Shown piece by piece: positions 16,442 to 24,771 of a stretch of DNA of 64,000 nt. Source of the stretch: Nitrospinales bacterium (GTDB lineage: Bacteria > Nitrospinota_A > UBA7883 > JACRGQ01). Every line of letters starts with the position of its first letter. Within the stretch, counting starts at the first letter, position 1. The DNA lies in assembly GCA_023248495.1 (NCBI GenBank), contig JAHFEK010000004.1:1-64000 (forward strand), in the 5' to 3' direction. The position numbers and the translations under genes are program-made. The notes under the pieces are model-generated. The model did no database searches, was not told where the DNA came from, and saw only the letters and a list, made by a program, of their open reading frames with translations.

Positions 16442-18304
16442 TCAACCGGCGGATCCGGCCGCCATGATGTTTTTCCCGAATGCCGCCAACGGTTGCATAT
16501 CGCCGGGACGATGCTTTTGAAAGAGTACCCAGCACCGGTTCCCCGCATCGTTGAAATACAGGCCGTCCGTTAAAGCCCGTATTATATGGTGACCGCGGCC
16601 CCCTCCCATGAGCAGATTTCCTTCTATCGACTGAGGCAGCGTTTTGCTGTCGAATCCGGGGCCTTCATCGGTGACGCATATTTCCAACTCATCATCATGC
16701 AATATATACGACAGTTCCACCGGGCAGTTGTCACACATGCCGCCATGCATAATGGCGTTAACAACCATTTCTGAAACGGCCAGCTCGACTTGGTTGATTC
16801 TCTTGTCCGCCCAGCGGGCGTTTTTCAGCATTTGAGTAATCGGGTCATATAAATCGGATAACTTGTGTATGATGAAGCCGTCTGATTTTCCCGCCGGTTC
16901 ACACGTATTTTTCGCGGCGGACTGCTTGGGAAAAGCCGCTGGATCGTTGTCCCGGCCACTTTTATGGCTCCGTATCAGCGCAAAAAGCGCCGGCCCCGGA
17001 ACAAACCGCACGGTTTCATATTTATCGGCCGGGCGGGTTCCGATAAAAACAAACGACACGTCGTCATCGGGGGCACGGCCGCCGAGGTGCGTTTCAAATT
17101 CGCGCCTGATGATTTCATAGGCGGCCCGCGGTACCAGGCCCGCCAACATCGGTCCGATTTCCTTTCGGAACTTCTCCTCAAATACCGTTCCCCCGGCATC
17201 AACCTGCTCCATCAGGCCATCGCTGTAAACAAGAAGAAGCTGTCCCGTTTCCGGCTTATGGACGATATCCCGATAGCGGTCATCGGTTATAGGATCTATG
17301 GCGAATTGCCCAAGAATGAATCCGGCCTCCATTTCGACCTGCCGCACCGTGCCGTCGGGCTTTATCAGCCAGGGCCTAGGATGCCCGCCCGCCGCCATTT
17401 TGATTTCGCGCTCCTCAAAATCCATCAGCAGGTAGATGGCGGTAAGATAGTCCGGTCTCTCCCCGCAATACTTGGTGAGACGCTCATTCATCTGATGCAA
17501 AAACGCCGAAGGGGTGCTGGGTGATTTTTTCGCGGGGTTGGTTTTGCAAATATCCGCCAGCGACGCCGCCAGAATATTCAGCAGAATCTCCTCAATATCG
17601 TGTCCGGCCACATCATGCAGATACAGACCCGCATACTGCGATTGGAACCGCACCCATTTGACGATGTCGCCACCCCCGACGCTCCGCACCGAGCGGTAGG
17701 CGGGAGAAATGGTGAACACCGGGACAATTTCCGGCGGCGTGGCAATGAAGCGTAGCACGTCATTGGCCCTGAACAGGGCGTTTTCCATCCGTTTGGCATA
17801 CAGGGTCAAGGATTTCTCCGCTTCCTTGCGCCCGGTGATGTCCCTGATTATGGCAACCGCGTGCCACCGCCCATTCAGCCGTATCGGCGACACATAGTAG
17901 GATATCTCCATCGGAAATTCCTCGCCGTTTTTCCGCAACGCCGAAAGCTCCAGCGTCCGCCCAAATATCTTTCCCGCGCTGCTCGTTTCCTTGAATCGGG
18001 CGACACCCGCGACATGGCGATCCACATATTGCGGGGGGATGATAAAGTCGGACAGCAGTTTCCCCAGCATCTCCTCCGCCTTGTAGCCGAATATCCGCTC
18101 GGCCGCCATATTCCAGAAGTTGGTGATGCCATCGTCGTCCATCATGATTATGGCATCGTTGGAGGAAGATGTGATGGCGGTGAACTTGGCCTGAAGATCA
18201 TCCAGCCCCTTTTGACCGGCCATTGGTTTCTTGTTGGCCTTTTCGAGCCGGGAAATCTTCCTTTTGAGGGACGCATTCTCCCGCTGCATCTCTTCTTTAT
18301 TCAT
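16442..18304 (-). CDS. PAS-sensor SpoIIE-type phosphatase with anti-sigma kinase domain
   Basis: 620 aa from the ATG at 18304. A coiled-coil start (QRENASLKRKISRLEKANKK) is followed by a PAS domain (about 50-170) with a C-terminal PAC segment. Then comes the same SpoIIE PP2C plus GHKL kinase block as the protein at 729-3089: GGGDIVKWVRF, DVAGHDIEE, GGHPRPW, YSDGLMEQ, DDVSF, SEMVVNAIMHGG, DEGPGF, GGRGHH. No membrane helices, so it senses a cytoplasmic cue. The two proteins are nearly superimposable from SLTL-AKRMENAL onward, showing duplication with sensor exchange. No STAS gene lies next to this copy. Confidence 0.85.
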   Translation of the reverse strand: MNKEEMQRENASLKRKISRLEKANKKPMAGQKGLDDLQAKFTAITSSSNDAIIMMDDDGITNFWNMAAERIFGYKAEEMLGKLLSDFIIPPQYVDRHVAGVARFKETSSAGKIFGRTLELSALRKNGEEFPMEISYYVSPIRLNGRWHAVAIIRDITGRKEAEKSLTLYAKRMENALFRANDVLRFIATPPEIVPVFTISPAYRSVRSVGGGDIVKWVRFQSQYAGLYLHDVAGHDIEEILLNILAASLADICKTNPAKKSPSTPSAFLHQMNERLTKYCGERPDYLTAIYLLMDFEEREIKMAAGGHPRPWLIKPDGTVRQVEMEAGFILGQFAIDPITDDRYRDIVHKPETGQLLLVYSDGLMEQVDAGGTVFEEKFRKEIGPMLAGLVPRAAYEIIRREFETHLGGRAPDDDVSFVFIGTRPADKYETVRFVPGPALFALIRSHKSGRDNDPAAFPKQSAAKNTCEPAGKSDGFIIHKLSDLYDPITQMLKNARWADKRINQVELAVSEMVVNAIMHGGMCDNCPVELSYILHDDELEICVTDEGPGFDSKTLPQSIEGNLLMGGGRGHHIIRALTDGLYFNDAGNRCWVLFQKHRPGDMQPLAAFGKNIMAAGSAG

Positions 18305-18507
18305 ACAGGGGCACCCTTGCAAATGAGCGTCCCGCAATGCCCAAGAGACACCATACAAATCTCCCGCGGCAATTGAGTGTTATTCATATGGCTGATATTA
18401 CTTTGGCCTTGGGCGAAAGGGTATGACACAAGTCATTCATCATTCCCGCCGTGCATGAAAAAAAGGGAAGGATTTCAACGCATTTGATGCCGTTCCAAAA
18501 GGCAACC

Positions 18508-19545
18508 CTAAATCAGATTCAGGAAACCCAGCATTGCGATCACCCGGCGGCTGACCTCGTCCGGCGCAACATCTTCCATACATTCGTGTTTGCGTTTGCA
18601 CGCGCGCGAAAAACAGGGAGCGCAGTTGAGTTTCGCCTGCAAGACATCAACCGGGCCGCGGCTCACGGGGCCGGTTTTTTGGGGAGACGTCGGCCCGAAG
18701 ATAGCCACTATCGGGCGGTCGAACGCGGCGGCGATATGCATGGGGCCGCTGTCCACCGACACCATCAAGGCGCAGCGGGCCAACAGCGCCGATGATTCCG
18801 CGAGGCCCAGCCCGCCTGCCAGGTTGTACAGCCCGTCACGGCCATCGATGATTTGATTAATCAGCGGGGCATCCGCCCCGGAGCCGGTGAAGACCACCGG
18901 CAAGCCGCTCTTTCCGTGAACATCCCCCGCAAGGGCGTGCCAGCGGGCGGCGGGCCACATCTTGGTCTTCCAGCGCGCGCCCACGTGAAACACCACAAAG
19001 GGGCCGCGAATGCCCAGCCCTTCCAACAGGGAATCCACCTGCGCGCCGGACTGGGCGGGAATATCGAAAGTGAAATCAGGATACGGCGGCGGCGCGATGG
19101 CGAACAGCCGCAGGGCGCGGAACAACACAGCCACCGCGTGGGGCTGTTTGCCCGGTTCCACTTTGTGATTGTAAAGCCAGCGGCTCCCCTCCCGCGCGTT
19201 GGAGAACCCCGCGCGGACTTTGGCGCCGGAAAGCGCGGTGACCAGACCGCTGCGGAGCAACCCCTGCAAGTCGAGGCAGACATCGTACTTCTCCCGCCGG
19301 ATCCAGTTCATCAGCGTGGCGATTTCCCCCCATGTGCGCGGGCGGTACCATTCCCTCCCCCACGCCGCCCGGCGGAAGGGCCAAACCCGGCGCACGCCAC
19401 GGACGTTTTTCACAAGCCCGGCGAACGCGTCGTTCACCATCCAATCCACTTGGACGCCGGGCATCGCCTCTTTGAGCCGGTTCACAAACGCAATAGCGTG
19501 CACCACATCGCCTATCGAGCTGAGCTTGACAATCAGGACTTTCAT
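18508..19545 (-). CDS. Glycosyltransferase family 9 (LPS heptosyltransferase-like)
   Basis: 345 aa. The N-terminus MKVLIVKLSSIGDVVHA and the C-terminal donor-site block VSVDSGPMHIAAA are hallmarks of GT9 heptosyltransferases (WaaC/WaaF/RfaQ). It transfers heptose to the lipid A core at the inner membrane. A cysteine-rich C-terminus (CAPCFSRACKRKHEC) is also common in this family. It overlaps the TPR gene upstream by 4 bp. Which heptosyltransferase (I, II or III) cannot be told. Confidence 0.88.
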   Translation of the reverse strand: MKVLIVKLSSIGDVVHAIAFVNRLKEAMPGVQVDWMVNDAFAGLVKNVRGVRRVWPFRRAAWGREWYRPRTWGEIATLMNWIRREKYDVCLDLQGLLRSGLVTALSGAKVRAGFSNAREGSRWLYNHKVEPGKQPHAVAVLFRALRLFAIAPPPYPDFTFDIPAQSGAQVDSLLEGLGIRGPFVVFHVGARWKTKMWPAARWHALAGDVHGKSGLPVVFTGSGADAPLINQIIDGRDGLYNLAGGLGLAESSALLARCALMVSVDSGPMHIAAAFDRPIVAIFGPTSPQKTGPVSRGPVDVLQAKLNCAPCFSRACKRKHECMEDVAPDEVSRRVIAMLGFLNLI

Positions 19546-20612
19546 TGACGGCCTTCCGTTCTCCGCAGTTTGAGTCCCGCCTCACTCTTGAGCCAAGGAT
19601 CGATGCCGGGGGCCGCCAGCGCTTTCTTGAACAGGGCCGCGGCGGCGGACCGGTCACCCGCGTTTTCCCGCAATGAGCCCCGCACGTAATATAACAAGGG
19701 TTCCCATAACTCGCGCAGCCGGGGATCGACTTCGGGCAGCCGGTTAAACAGGCGAATGACGGCGGCCTCTTCATTCGCCGCATCCCCCAAAGCATGGTAA
19801 GCGAGAAGACGGTCGAATTCCGCGGCCACGGTGCCCGGCAATTCCTGTTCGAGCAGCGCTGCCCATTCCAGCGATTTGCGCGGATTCCCTTCATGCACCA
19901 CATACGTCCGGGCCAGAAAATCGGCCACCTCCACGCGGGAAAGCAGCGCGGCGCTGAATGCCTTTTCGGCGAGCGCCAGCCCTTCCTCCTTGGTGCCGCT
20001 CAACCCGAGCATCCCGACGATCCACCGCAACGGCGAAGGAAGCCTCCCCACATAATATTTGTAGATCGCCGGCCCGATCATCGCGTCCCCATGCTGTGGA
20101 TAGAGCGCATAGAGGCGGTCGAAAATGGCCGCGCTTTTCTTCCCGTGGGTCATGGCGGACAAGTAATCGCCGACATGCGCGTGCATGCGGGCAAGAAAAG
20201 CATGCGACCCCGCTTTGTAAAAGAGCGCCTCGAAATCGTCCGGTTTTTTCGCCAATATCGCGTCGCATAGGACGATCACCTCCGCAAGACCGCTCTCAAA
20301 CGCCGCCGTGTCGCGCGTCTTTTTTTTGGGAGGCGGCGTGATGCAGTAATACGACGCCATGACGGCCCAACGGGCATCCGATTCGGCAATCCCCCACCCG
20401 ATGGCCGCCATATAAAAACGCCCCGCCGGTGAGGAGGGGTGCGTGGCGGCTAACTGGCTGAAAACCTCTTTCGCCTCCGCGAACCGCAGGCTGTAGGAAT
20501 AATCCAGCCCCCGCAATATTTCATTCTGGCCGGTGAATGACGCCTCTCCCGCAAACGCCGGATGGACCACGGCGGTCAGCCAGAGGAGGACAACGGCTAT
20601 AACGCGCGGCAT
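19542..20612 (-). CDS. Exported TPR-like protein
   Basis: 356 aa. Signal peptide (about 1-22, cleaved near AFA-GEA), then helical repeats with TPR character (for example FAEAKEVFSQLAATHPSSPAGRFYMA). It is translationally coupled to the heptosyltransferase by a 4-bp overlap and follows the glutaredoxin-like gene by 3 bp. Probably an envelope scaffold protein; no specific function is readable. Confidence 0.7.
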   Translation of the reverse strand: MPRVIAVVLLWLTAVVHPAFAGEASFTGQNEILRGLDYSYSLRFAEAKEVFSQLAATHPSSPAGRFYMAAIGWGIAESDARWAVMASYYCITPPPKKKTRDTAAFESGLAEVIVLCDAILAKKPDDFEALFYKAGSHAFLARMHAHVGDYLSAMTHGKKSAAIFDRLYALYPQHGDAMIGPAIYKYYVGRLPSPLRWIVGMLGLSGTKEEGLALAEKAFSAALLSRVEVADFLARTYVVHEGNPRKSLEWAALLEQELPGTVAAEFDRLLAYHALGDAANEEAAVIRLFNRLPEVDPRLRELWEPLLYYVRGSLRENAGDRSAAAALFKKALAAPGIDPWLKSEAGLKLRRTEGRQ

Positions 20613-20615
20613 TGG

Positions 20616-20876
20616 CTATACGCGCCCCATGCGGCGCGTCAGTTTTGCCACCAGCTCGCCGGCCGTTATCCGGTGCTTGGCGATGCAAATGCCATTATGG
20701 AAAAGCAGAGGGATATCCAACCCGTATTCCTTCCTCAACCGCGGATCAGCGGCAACATCAACATAGGTGATGGAAAGGGGTATTTTTCTGGACGCCTCGC
20801 GGGCGGCAACCGCCATCTCTTCGCACAGATGACAATCTTCTTTGGAATAAAGAAGCAGTTCCATCGGCAGTTGCAT
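20616..20876 (-). CDS. Glutaredoxin-like protein
   Basis: 86 aa thioredoxin-fold protein with redox motif CHLC (Cys15, Cys18) in LLYSKEDCHLCEEM, and a cis-Pro region at DIPLLFHNG. It resembles the short DUF836/glutaredoxin-like family. An internal ATG five codons in (MELLLYS) is an alternative start. First gene of a three-gene unit with the TPR protein and heptosyltransferase. Confidence 0.8.
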   Translation of the reverse strand: MQLPMELLLYSKEDCHLCEEMAVAAREASRKIPLSITYVDVAADPRLRKEYGLDIPLLFHNGICIAKHRITAGELVAKLTRRMGRV

Positions 20877-20960
20877 TTTACCGTTCCCCTTTCAACGGGA
20901 CACAGTTTACCACTTTCCAACAACCTGGCACTAGCGCGACCCTTTTTGAAACGGAGAGAA

Positions 20961-23063
20961 TCAACGCGGTTCGTACCGCCTAATAAGCCAGTCGCCGTTG
21001 TTACGCTCAAGCGTAACCCGGTATTTCGCGTCTATGCCGGCGAAAAATCCATCCACGTCTTCGGTGGGGATAGAATGCGGCACAACCAACCAGCCCCCTT
21101 CCCGCAGCCTGCCGGCGAACCGCGAGATATACACCCTCCCCCGCTCTGACGGCAAAAGCAAGAAGTGGGATGCGGGGGCTATCGGAAGCCATAAACGGCA
21201 AGACCCCGTATAGTCCACCGGCCCTTCGGAATCGATATCCGGCAAAAGCGGAGGCATCATCAAATTCACCACCACCAGCGGATCCCCTTTTTTATAATGA
21301 ACCTCTTTCAGAATGTCCACAAACGGTTTCTCCGCCTTGGGAAGCAACTCATAAATGCGCGGCGTATGATCCCGCCGAAACGTCTCGCTGAAAAATCTGG
21401 GAAGGTTCGGGTTTCCCCATGTGGCGATAAACAACACCGCGCTGAAGGGAACCAACACCGCCCAAAGCGTGAGACGATAGACAGGCTTATCCTTGAAAAC
21501 CGCCATAGCCGTGACTGCGCAGGTGAAATGGAGAGGGGCAAGGTTGAGAATATTGCTCTCGGCGCTGCGGCTGATAAAGTAGCTGGCCGTGGTCCAAAAA
21601 AGTCCTATAATCCCGAAAAGGGCCGGCCATCCTTTAAGCCTATGCCGGAAGGACGCGGCGGCACAGATGGAAACAGCGGTGAAAAGCAGCAACAGCCCCC
21701 ACACCCCGCCTTGCGGGTCTATGGGGAATGCGCCGAAGCCGTTTTTATAAGCCATTGCATACTCGATAAACGCGAACCAGTCCGGCAAATGGCCTAAACC
21801 GAAAATGTAATAAGAATTAATCGCCCCGAACAGAATCAGAAACGGCAACAGGGATGAGAGAAAAAGCATCGATACCCGCCGCGGCAGGCCGGCATTGTCA
21901 GTCCCATAACGGTGTTTGGCAATTTCCCATGTTATCCACAAAGATTGAGGCAGCCAAACGCTCGTGCTGTAAATGAAGCTTTCGAAACTCCAGAAACACC
22001 CGGCCGCCCATATGCAGGAACCGGCCCAGAAACGCGCCTCCCGCGCGCCGCCGCCGACATTTTCCTCCGTGATATTCCAATAGCTCCAAGCAAGGAGAAC
22101 GTAGCAAAAAATGAACCTCATTCCACCGGTGCTGGGAAATGTGTTCAAACCGATATGTTCAGGCGTTCCGCCCGACACCATAAACGCCAAGGTGACGGTT
22201 AACAACAATCCGGCCAACGCTCCGAATGTATCCTGCCGAATGGCCCGCCTCAACACGCCGTACATAACAAGTGCGCATAACAGCTGCAACACCGAAGCCG
22301 CAACATAAAGGCTGACATGCGGCGATTTGAACGGCAAGGCCGCCAAAAGGAGAATATTCAGAAAACCGTATTGGCTGGGCACATCCCACAATAGCCAGCC
22401 CCCCTGACGCACCAAGACCGCGGCGCCAACGAAAAATTCATGATTTTCGTTTATGGAAAAGGGAACCCGAAATGCCGCCAGCGCCAATATTGCCATCAGG
22501 ACAAGTTCCAACAAAACGCGTGGAATTTTGAAAATTGGGGATGCGGCGGCCTCAACCACGTCACGCGGCTTATACCAGAGGGCAAAAGTAGCGGCCACAA
22601 CCGCCGCTAAATACTGTTGCGCTCCGCCCGTGACGAAGCGGTAAACCGGCGCGAACCTGGACAACAGACCCCACGCCGCATACGCCGCAGCCAGCGTGAA
22701 TAAGGACTTGGCTATTTTCTCCTTGTCCCGCGACGCCACATCCGCCGCACCGCCAAGAAAGAACCAATGGGCCAGAGCAAAACCGCATAATAGCGGGATG
22801 TCGCCAGCGGGAATTATAAAAACGCAAAACGCCAATGCAACGAAGGCAGTGCACCACCGGAAAATTTCCAAAACCGGACGCATCTTCGGATGCTGGAAGG
22901 GATAATGAACGGCATGAAGAAGAGGGAGAAAGACCCCGCCTATAAGCATGTATTGAGCCCACTCGTAGGGTTCGCCGTTATGGGGCAGAATCAGATGGCC
23001 GAGACCAAGAACCGCGAGGGCCACTCCGAAGCCAGACATCAGAATTAAATCGACATTTCCCAT
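20961..23063 (-). CDS. Large polytopic membrane protein of unknown function
   Basis: 700 aa with roughly 13-15 predicted membrane helices and a C-terminal soluble domain of about 120 aa. The layout (many helices plus a periplasmic tail; an early charged loop SINENHEFFVG) is compatible with GT-C-type glycosyltransferases. I cannot see a decisive DxD/ExD motif in the first loop. It lies next to envelope genes and upstream of, but divergent from, the pilin genes. Confidence 0.65.
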   Translation of the reverse strand: MGNVDLILMSGFGVALAVLGLGHLILPHNGEPYEWAQYMLIGGVFLPLLHAVHYPFQHPKMRPVLEIFRWCTAFVALAFCVFIIPAGDIPLLCGFALAHWFFLGGAADVASRDKEKIAKSLFTLAAAYAAWGLLSRFAPVYRFVTGGAQQYLAAVVAATFALWYKPRDVVEAAASPIFKIPRVLLELVLMAILALAAFRVPFSINENHEFFVGAAVLVRQGGWLLWDVPSQYGFLNILLLAALPFKSPHVSLYVAASVLQLLCALVMYGVLRRAIRQDTFGALAGLLLTVTLAFMVSGGTPEHIGLNTFPSTGGMRFIFCYVLLAWSYWNITEENVGGGAREARFWAGSCIWAAGCFWSFESFIYSTSVWLPQSLWITWEIAKHRYGTDNAGLPRRVSMLFLSSLLPFLILFGAINSYYIFGLGHLPDWFAFIEYAMAYKNGFGAFPIDPQGGVWGLLLLFTAVSICAAASFRHRLKGWPALFGIIGLFWTTASYFISRSAESNILNLAPLHFTCAVTAMAVFKDKPVYRLTLWAVLVPFSAVLFIATWGNPNLPRFFSETFRRDHTPRIYELLPKAEKPFVDILKEVHYKKGDPLVVVNLMMPPLLPDIDSEGPVDYTGSCRLWLPIAPASHFLLLPSERGRVYISRFAGRLREGGWLVVPHSIPTEDVDGFFAGIDAKYRVTLERNNGDWLIRRYEPR

Positions 23064-23160
23064 GTCAAAGTCTTACCAATTCAAGCGGTTCTCGCGTCAT
23101 CACGAATCCCATCCCATGGGACACAGTGTACCACCTTCCGGCGTGCCCCCAATTTATGGC

Positions 23161-23177
23161 ATAACAATTTTTGTCAT
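23161..23177. promoter_or_regulatory. Upstream palindrome of pilin gene 1 (activator site candidate)
   Basis: ATAACAA-TTT-TTGTCAT, a 7-bp inverted repeat with one mismatch, 140 bp before a sigma-54-like promoter. A further GGACA follows at once. It matches the palindrome before pilin gene 2 (23962-23978) in sequence and spacing. Repeated TGTC elements recall PilR-type enhancer sites. Confidence 0.6.
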
Positions 23178-23317
23178 ATCGGACATTTTTTGGGATATTT
23201 TCAGCGTTTTAAATATTTCTTAGCGTGCATCGTAAAAGGCGTTTTTATATTTTACAAGATTGATTTGTATGGCAGTATATCGACGATACAAGATGGGGAT
23301 AATCGTGAGTTTTCATC

Positions 23318-23334
23318 TTGGTCTGAAACCTGCA
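23318..23334 (+). promoter_or_regulatory. Sigma-54-like promoter of pilin gene 1
   Basis: TTGGTCTGAAACCTGCA has GG and GC exactly 10 bp apart, matching the -24/-12 layout (TTGGCAC-N5-TTGCA) at the key bases. It is fully conserved before pilin gene 2, whereas most of the surrounding 140 bp is not. The expected start is near 23345, leaving a leader of about 60 nt. Confidence 0.6.
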
Positions 23335-23356
23335 ACGTGAAAGTGCAGTGTTTAAA

Positions 23357-23372
23357 GGTGCTAGAAAGCGCC
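23357..23372 (+). other. Leader hairpin of pilin gene 1
   Basis: GGTGC-TAGAAA-GCGCC can pair over 5 bp (one G-U) in the 5' leader. The equivalent position of pilin gene 2 forms GGCG-N8-CGCC, so pairing is kept despite sequence change. May affect mRNA stability or translation. Confidence 0.4.
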
Positions 23373-23403
23373 AAAGGCAATTAACTTTTTAGGAGGCAAT
23401 AAC

Positions 23404-23796
23404 ATGTTTAAGAGAACTCTGAAGGGCGAGAAGGGCTTTACCCTCATCGAACTGCTGGTCGTCGTGGCGATCATCGGTATCCTCGTCGCGATAGCCATCC
23501 CGCAGTTCGCCAATTATAAAAAGCAGGCTAACGACGGCGGCAGCGAATCCGACGTGCGCAACCTTGCGTTGGCGGCGGAATCATACTACGCGACCAACAA
23601 CGCATATCCGGCAACGGCCGCCGCGTTCGCCGCTGCCACGGCAGCCCCCGCGGACATCGCCTCGGCCGGTTTCAAAGGAACGAAGAACGTCACCCTTACG
23701 TTCACCAACGCCACCACGGCATTTTCAATCACCGGTTACAACACAGGCGGCACCAAGACCTTCACCTGGAACTCCGCCAGCGGCGGCATGCAGTAA
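23404..23796 (+). CDS. pilA: Type IV pilin, copy 1
   Basis: 130 aa. An 11-residue leader ends KGEKG before FTLIELLVVVAIIGILVAIAIP, the class III prepilin signal cleaved and methylated by PilD, with Glu5 of the mature protein present. The mature chain is 119 aa and has no cysteines, so it lacks the C-terminal disulfide loop of many type IVa pilins. The ribosome site AGGAGG is 7 bp before the ATG. It has its own sigma-54-like promoter and terminator. Copy 2 at 24208 differs at only five residues. No pilus assembly genes are in the window. Confidence 0.93.
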   Translation: MFKRTLKGEKGFTLIELLVVVAIIGILVAIAIPQFANYKKQANDGGSESDVRNLALAAESYYATNNAYPATAAAFAAATAAPADIASAGFKGTKNVTLTFTNATTAFSITGYNTGGTKTFTWNSASGGMQ

Positions 23797-23819
23797 ACTG
23801 CTAACCGTATAATCCTCAT

Positions 23820-23854
23820 AAAGGCATGGGGCTTCCGCCCCATGCCTTTTTTTT
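23820..23854 (+). terminator. Rho-independent terminator after pilin gene 1
   Basis: Perfect stem AAAGGCATGGGGC / GCCCCATGCCTTT with a TTCC loop, followed by an eight-base T run. The same hairpin follows pilin gene 2. Confidence 0.93.
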
Positions 23855-23961
23855 ATCCATTCACTGCTCCCTTAATTCCACTTGACGGGGTCTCTTGAAA
23901 ATGGCTCCGTTAAAGAACGGGATTTTTTTCTTCCCTGATATAAGTGAAAATTAAGCTAGTT

Positions 23962-23978
23962 ATGACAATTTTTGTCAT
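23962..23978. promoter_or_regulatory. Upstream palindrome of pilin gene 2 (activator site candidate)
   Basis: ATGACAA-TTT-TTGTCAT is a perfect 7-bp inverted repeat, followed by TTGGACA, 142 bp before the sigma-54-like promoter. Same arrangement as at 23161. The distance suits an enhancer-binding activator of the NtrC/PilR class. Confidence 0.62.
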
Positions 23979-24120
23979 GTTGGACAATTTTTTAAACTTT
24001 TTTCAGACCTTTCCAACCAATGTGCAATTGATAAAGCAAGAAGCATTAATCGGTGACATGCCATTGAATTGTTAAAGATTGCATACTAGCCGGAGAAGAT
24101 CGCAACCAGCTGCTTCAATC

Positions 24121-24137
24121 TTGGTCTGAAACCTGCA
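24121..24137 (+). promoter_or_regulatory. Sigma-54-like promoter of pilin gene 2
   Basis: Identical 17-mer to that before pilin gene 1, with GG-N10-GC spacing, ending 71 bp before the start codon. Conservation across an otherwise diverged upstream region supports a functional promoter. Confidence 0.6.
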
Positions 24138-24160
24138 TTTTCAAGGTGCATGTGTTTAAC

Positions 24161-24176
24161 GGCGCATAAGAACGCC
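24161..24176 (+). other. Leader hairpin of pilin gene 2
   Basis: GGCG-CATAAGAA-CGCC at the position equivalent to the hairpin of copy 1. The stem is kept while loop and length differ slightly. Confidence 0.38.
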
Positions 24177-24207
24177 TGATGTAACCAACTTTTTAGGAGG
24201 CAATAAC

Positions 24208-24600
24208 ATGTTTAAGAGAACTCTGAAGGACGAGAAGGGCTTTACCCTCATCGAACTGCTGGTCGTCGTGGCGATCATCGGTATCCTCGTCGCGATAGCC
24301 ATCCCGCAGTTCGCCAATTATAAAAAGCAGGCTAACGACGGCGGCAGCGAATCCGACGTGCGCAACCTTGCGTTGGCGGCGGAATCATACTACGCGACCA
24401 ACAACGCGTATCCGGCAACGGCCGCCGCGTTCGCCTCCGATACGGCAGCCCCAGCGGACATCGCCTCGGCCGGTTTCAAAGGAACGAAGAACGTCACCCT
24501 TACGTTCACCAACGCCACCACGGCATTTTCAATCACCGGTTACCACGTTGGCGGCACCAAGACTTTTACCTGGAACTCCGCCAGCGGCGGCATGCAGTAA
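24208..24600 (+). CDS. pilA: Type IV pilin, copy 2
   Basis: 130 aa, starting exactly 804 bp after copy 1. Differences from copy 1 are G8D, an AA to SD change near residue 77, and NT to HV near residue 115, all outside the N-terminal helix. At the codon level there are five replacement codons and four silent ones in 393 bp, so the copies are recent or kept alike by gene conversion, with changes in probable surface loops. Same ribosome site, promoter box and terminator as copy 1. Both are probably expressed; they could be alternative or mixed major subunits. Confidence 0.93.
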   Translation: MFKRTLKDEKGFTLIELLVVVAIIGILVAIAIPQFANYKKQANDGGSESDVRNLALAAESYYATNNAYPATAAAFASDTAAPADIASAGFKGTKNVTLTFTNATTAFSITGYHVGGTKTFTWNSASGGMQ

Positions 24601-24623
24601 GCTGCCAACCGTATAATCCTTAT

Positions 24624-24656
24624 AAAGGCATGGGGCTTCCGCCCCATGCCTTTTTT
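24624..24656 (+). terminator. Rho-independent terminator after pilin gene 2
   Basis: Same 13-bp stem and TTCC loop as the terminator of copy 1, followed by six T residues. Confidence 0.93.
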
Positions 24657-24771
24657 ATTACCTATGGGTGGATGCCCAATTTCGGAAAACAAACAAAATT
24701 TTATAAGTGTACTCGCCCTATGGACGCTCTGCTATCATCAACACATGTCCGACACTGGAAAAAGTTAAGGT

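Noticed and set aside
23190..23384. 64-codon frame before pilin gene 1
   Set aside because: It contains the sigma-54-like promoter and leader, and is not conserved before pilin gene 2.
23280..23403. c-di-GMP (GEMM) riboswitch in the pilin leaders
   Set aside because: The conserved GEMM core is absent; only short hairpins and a promoter-like box are shared.
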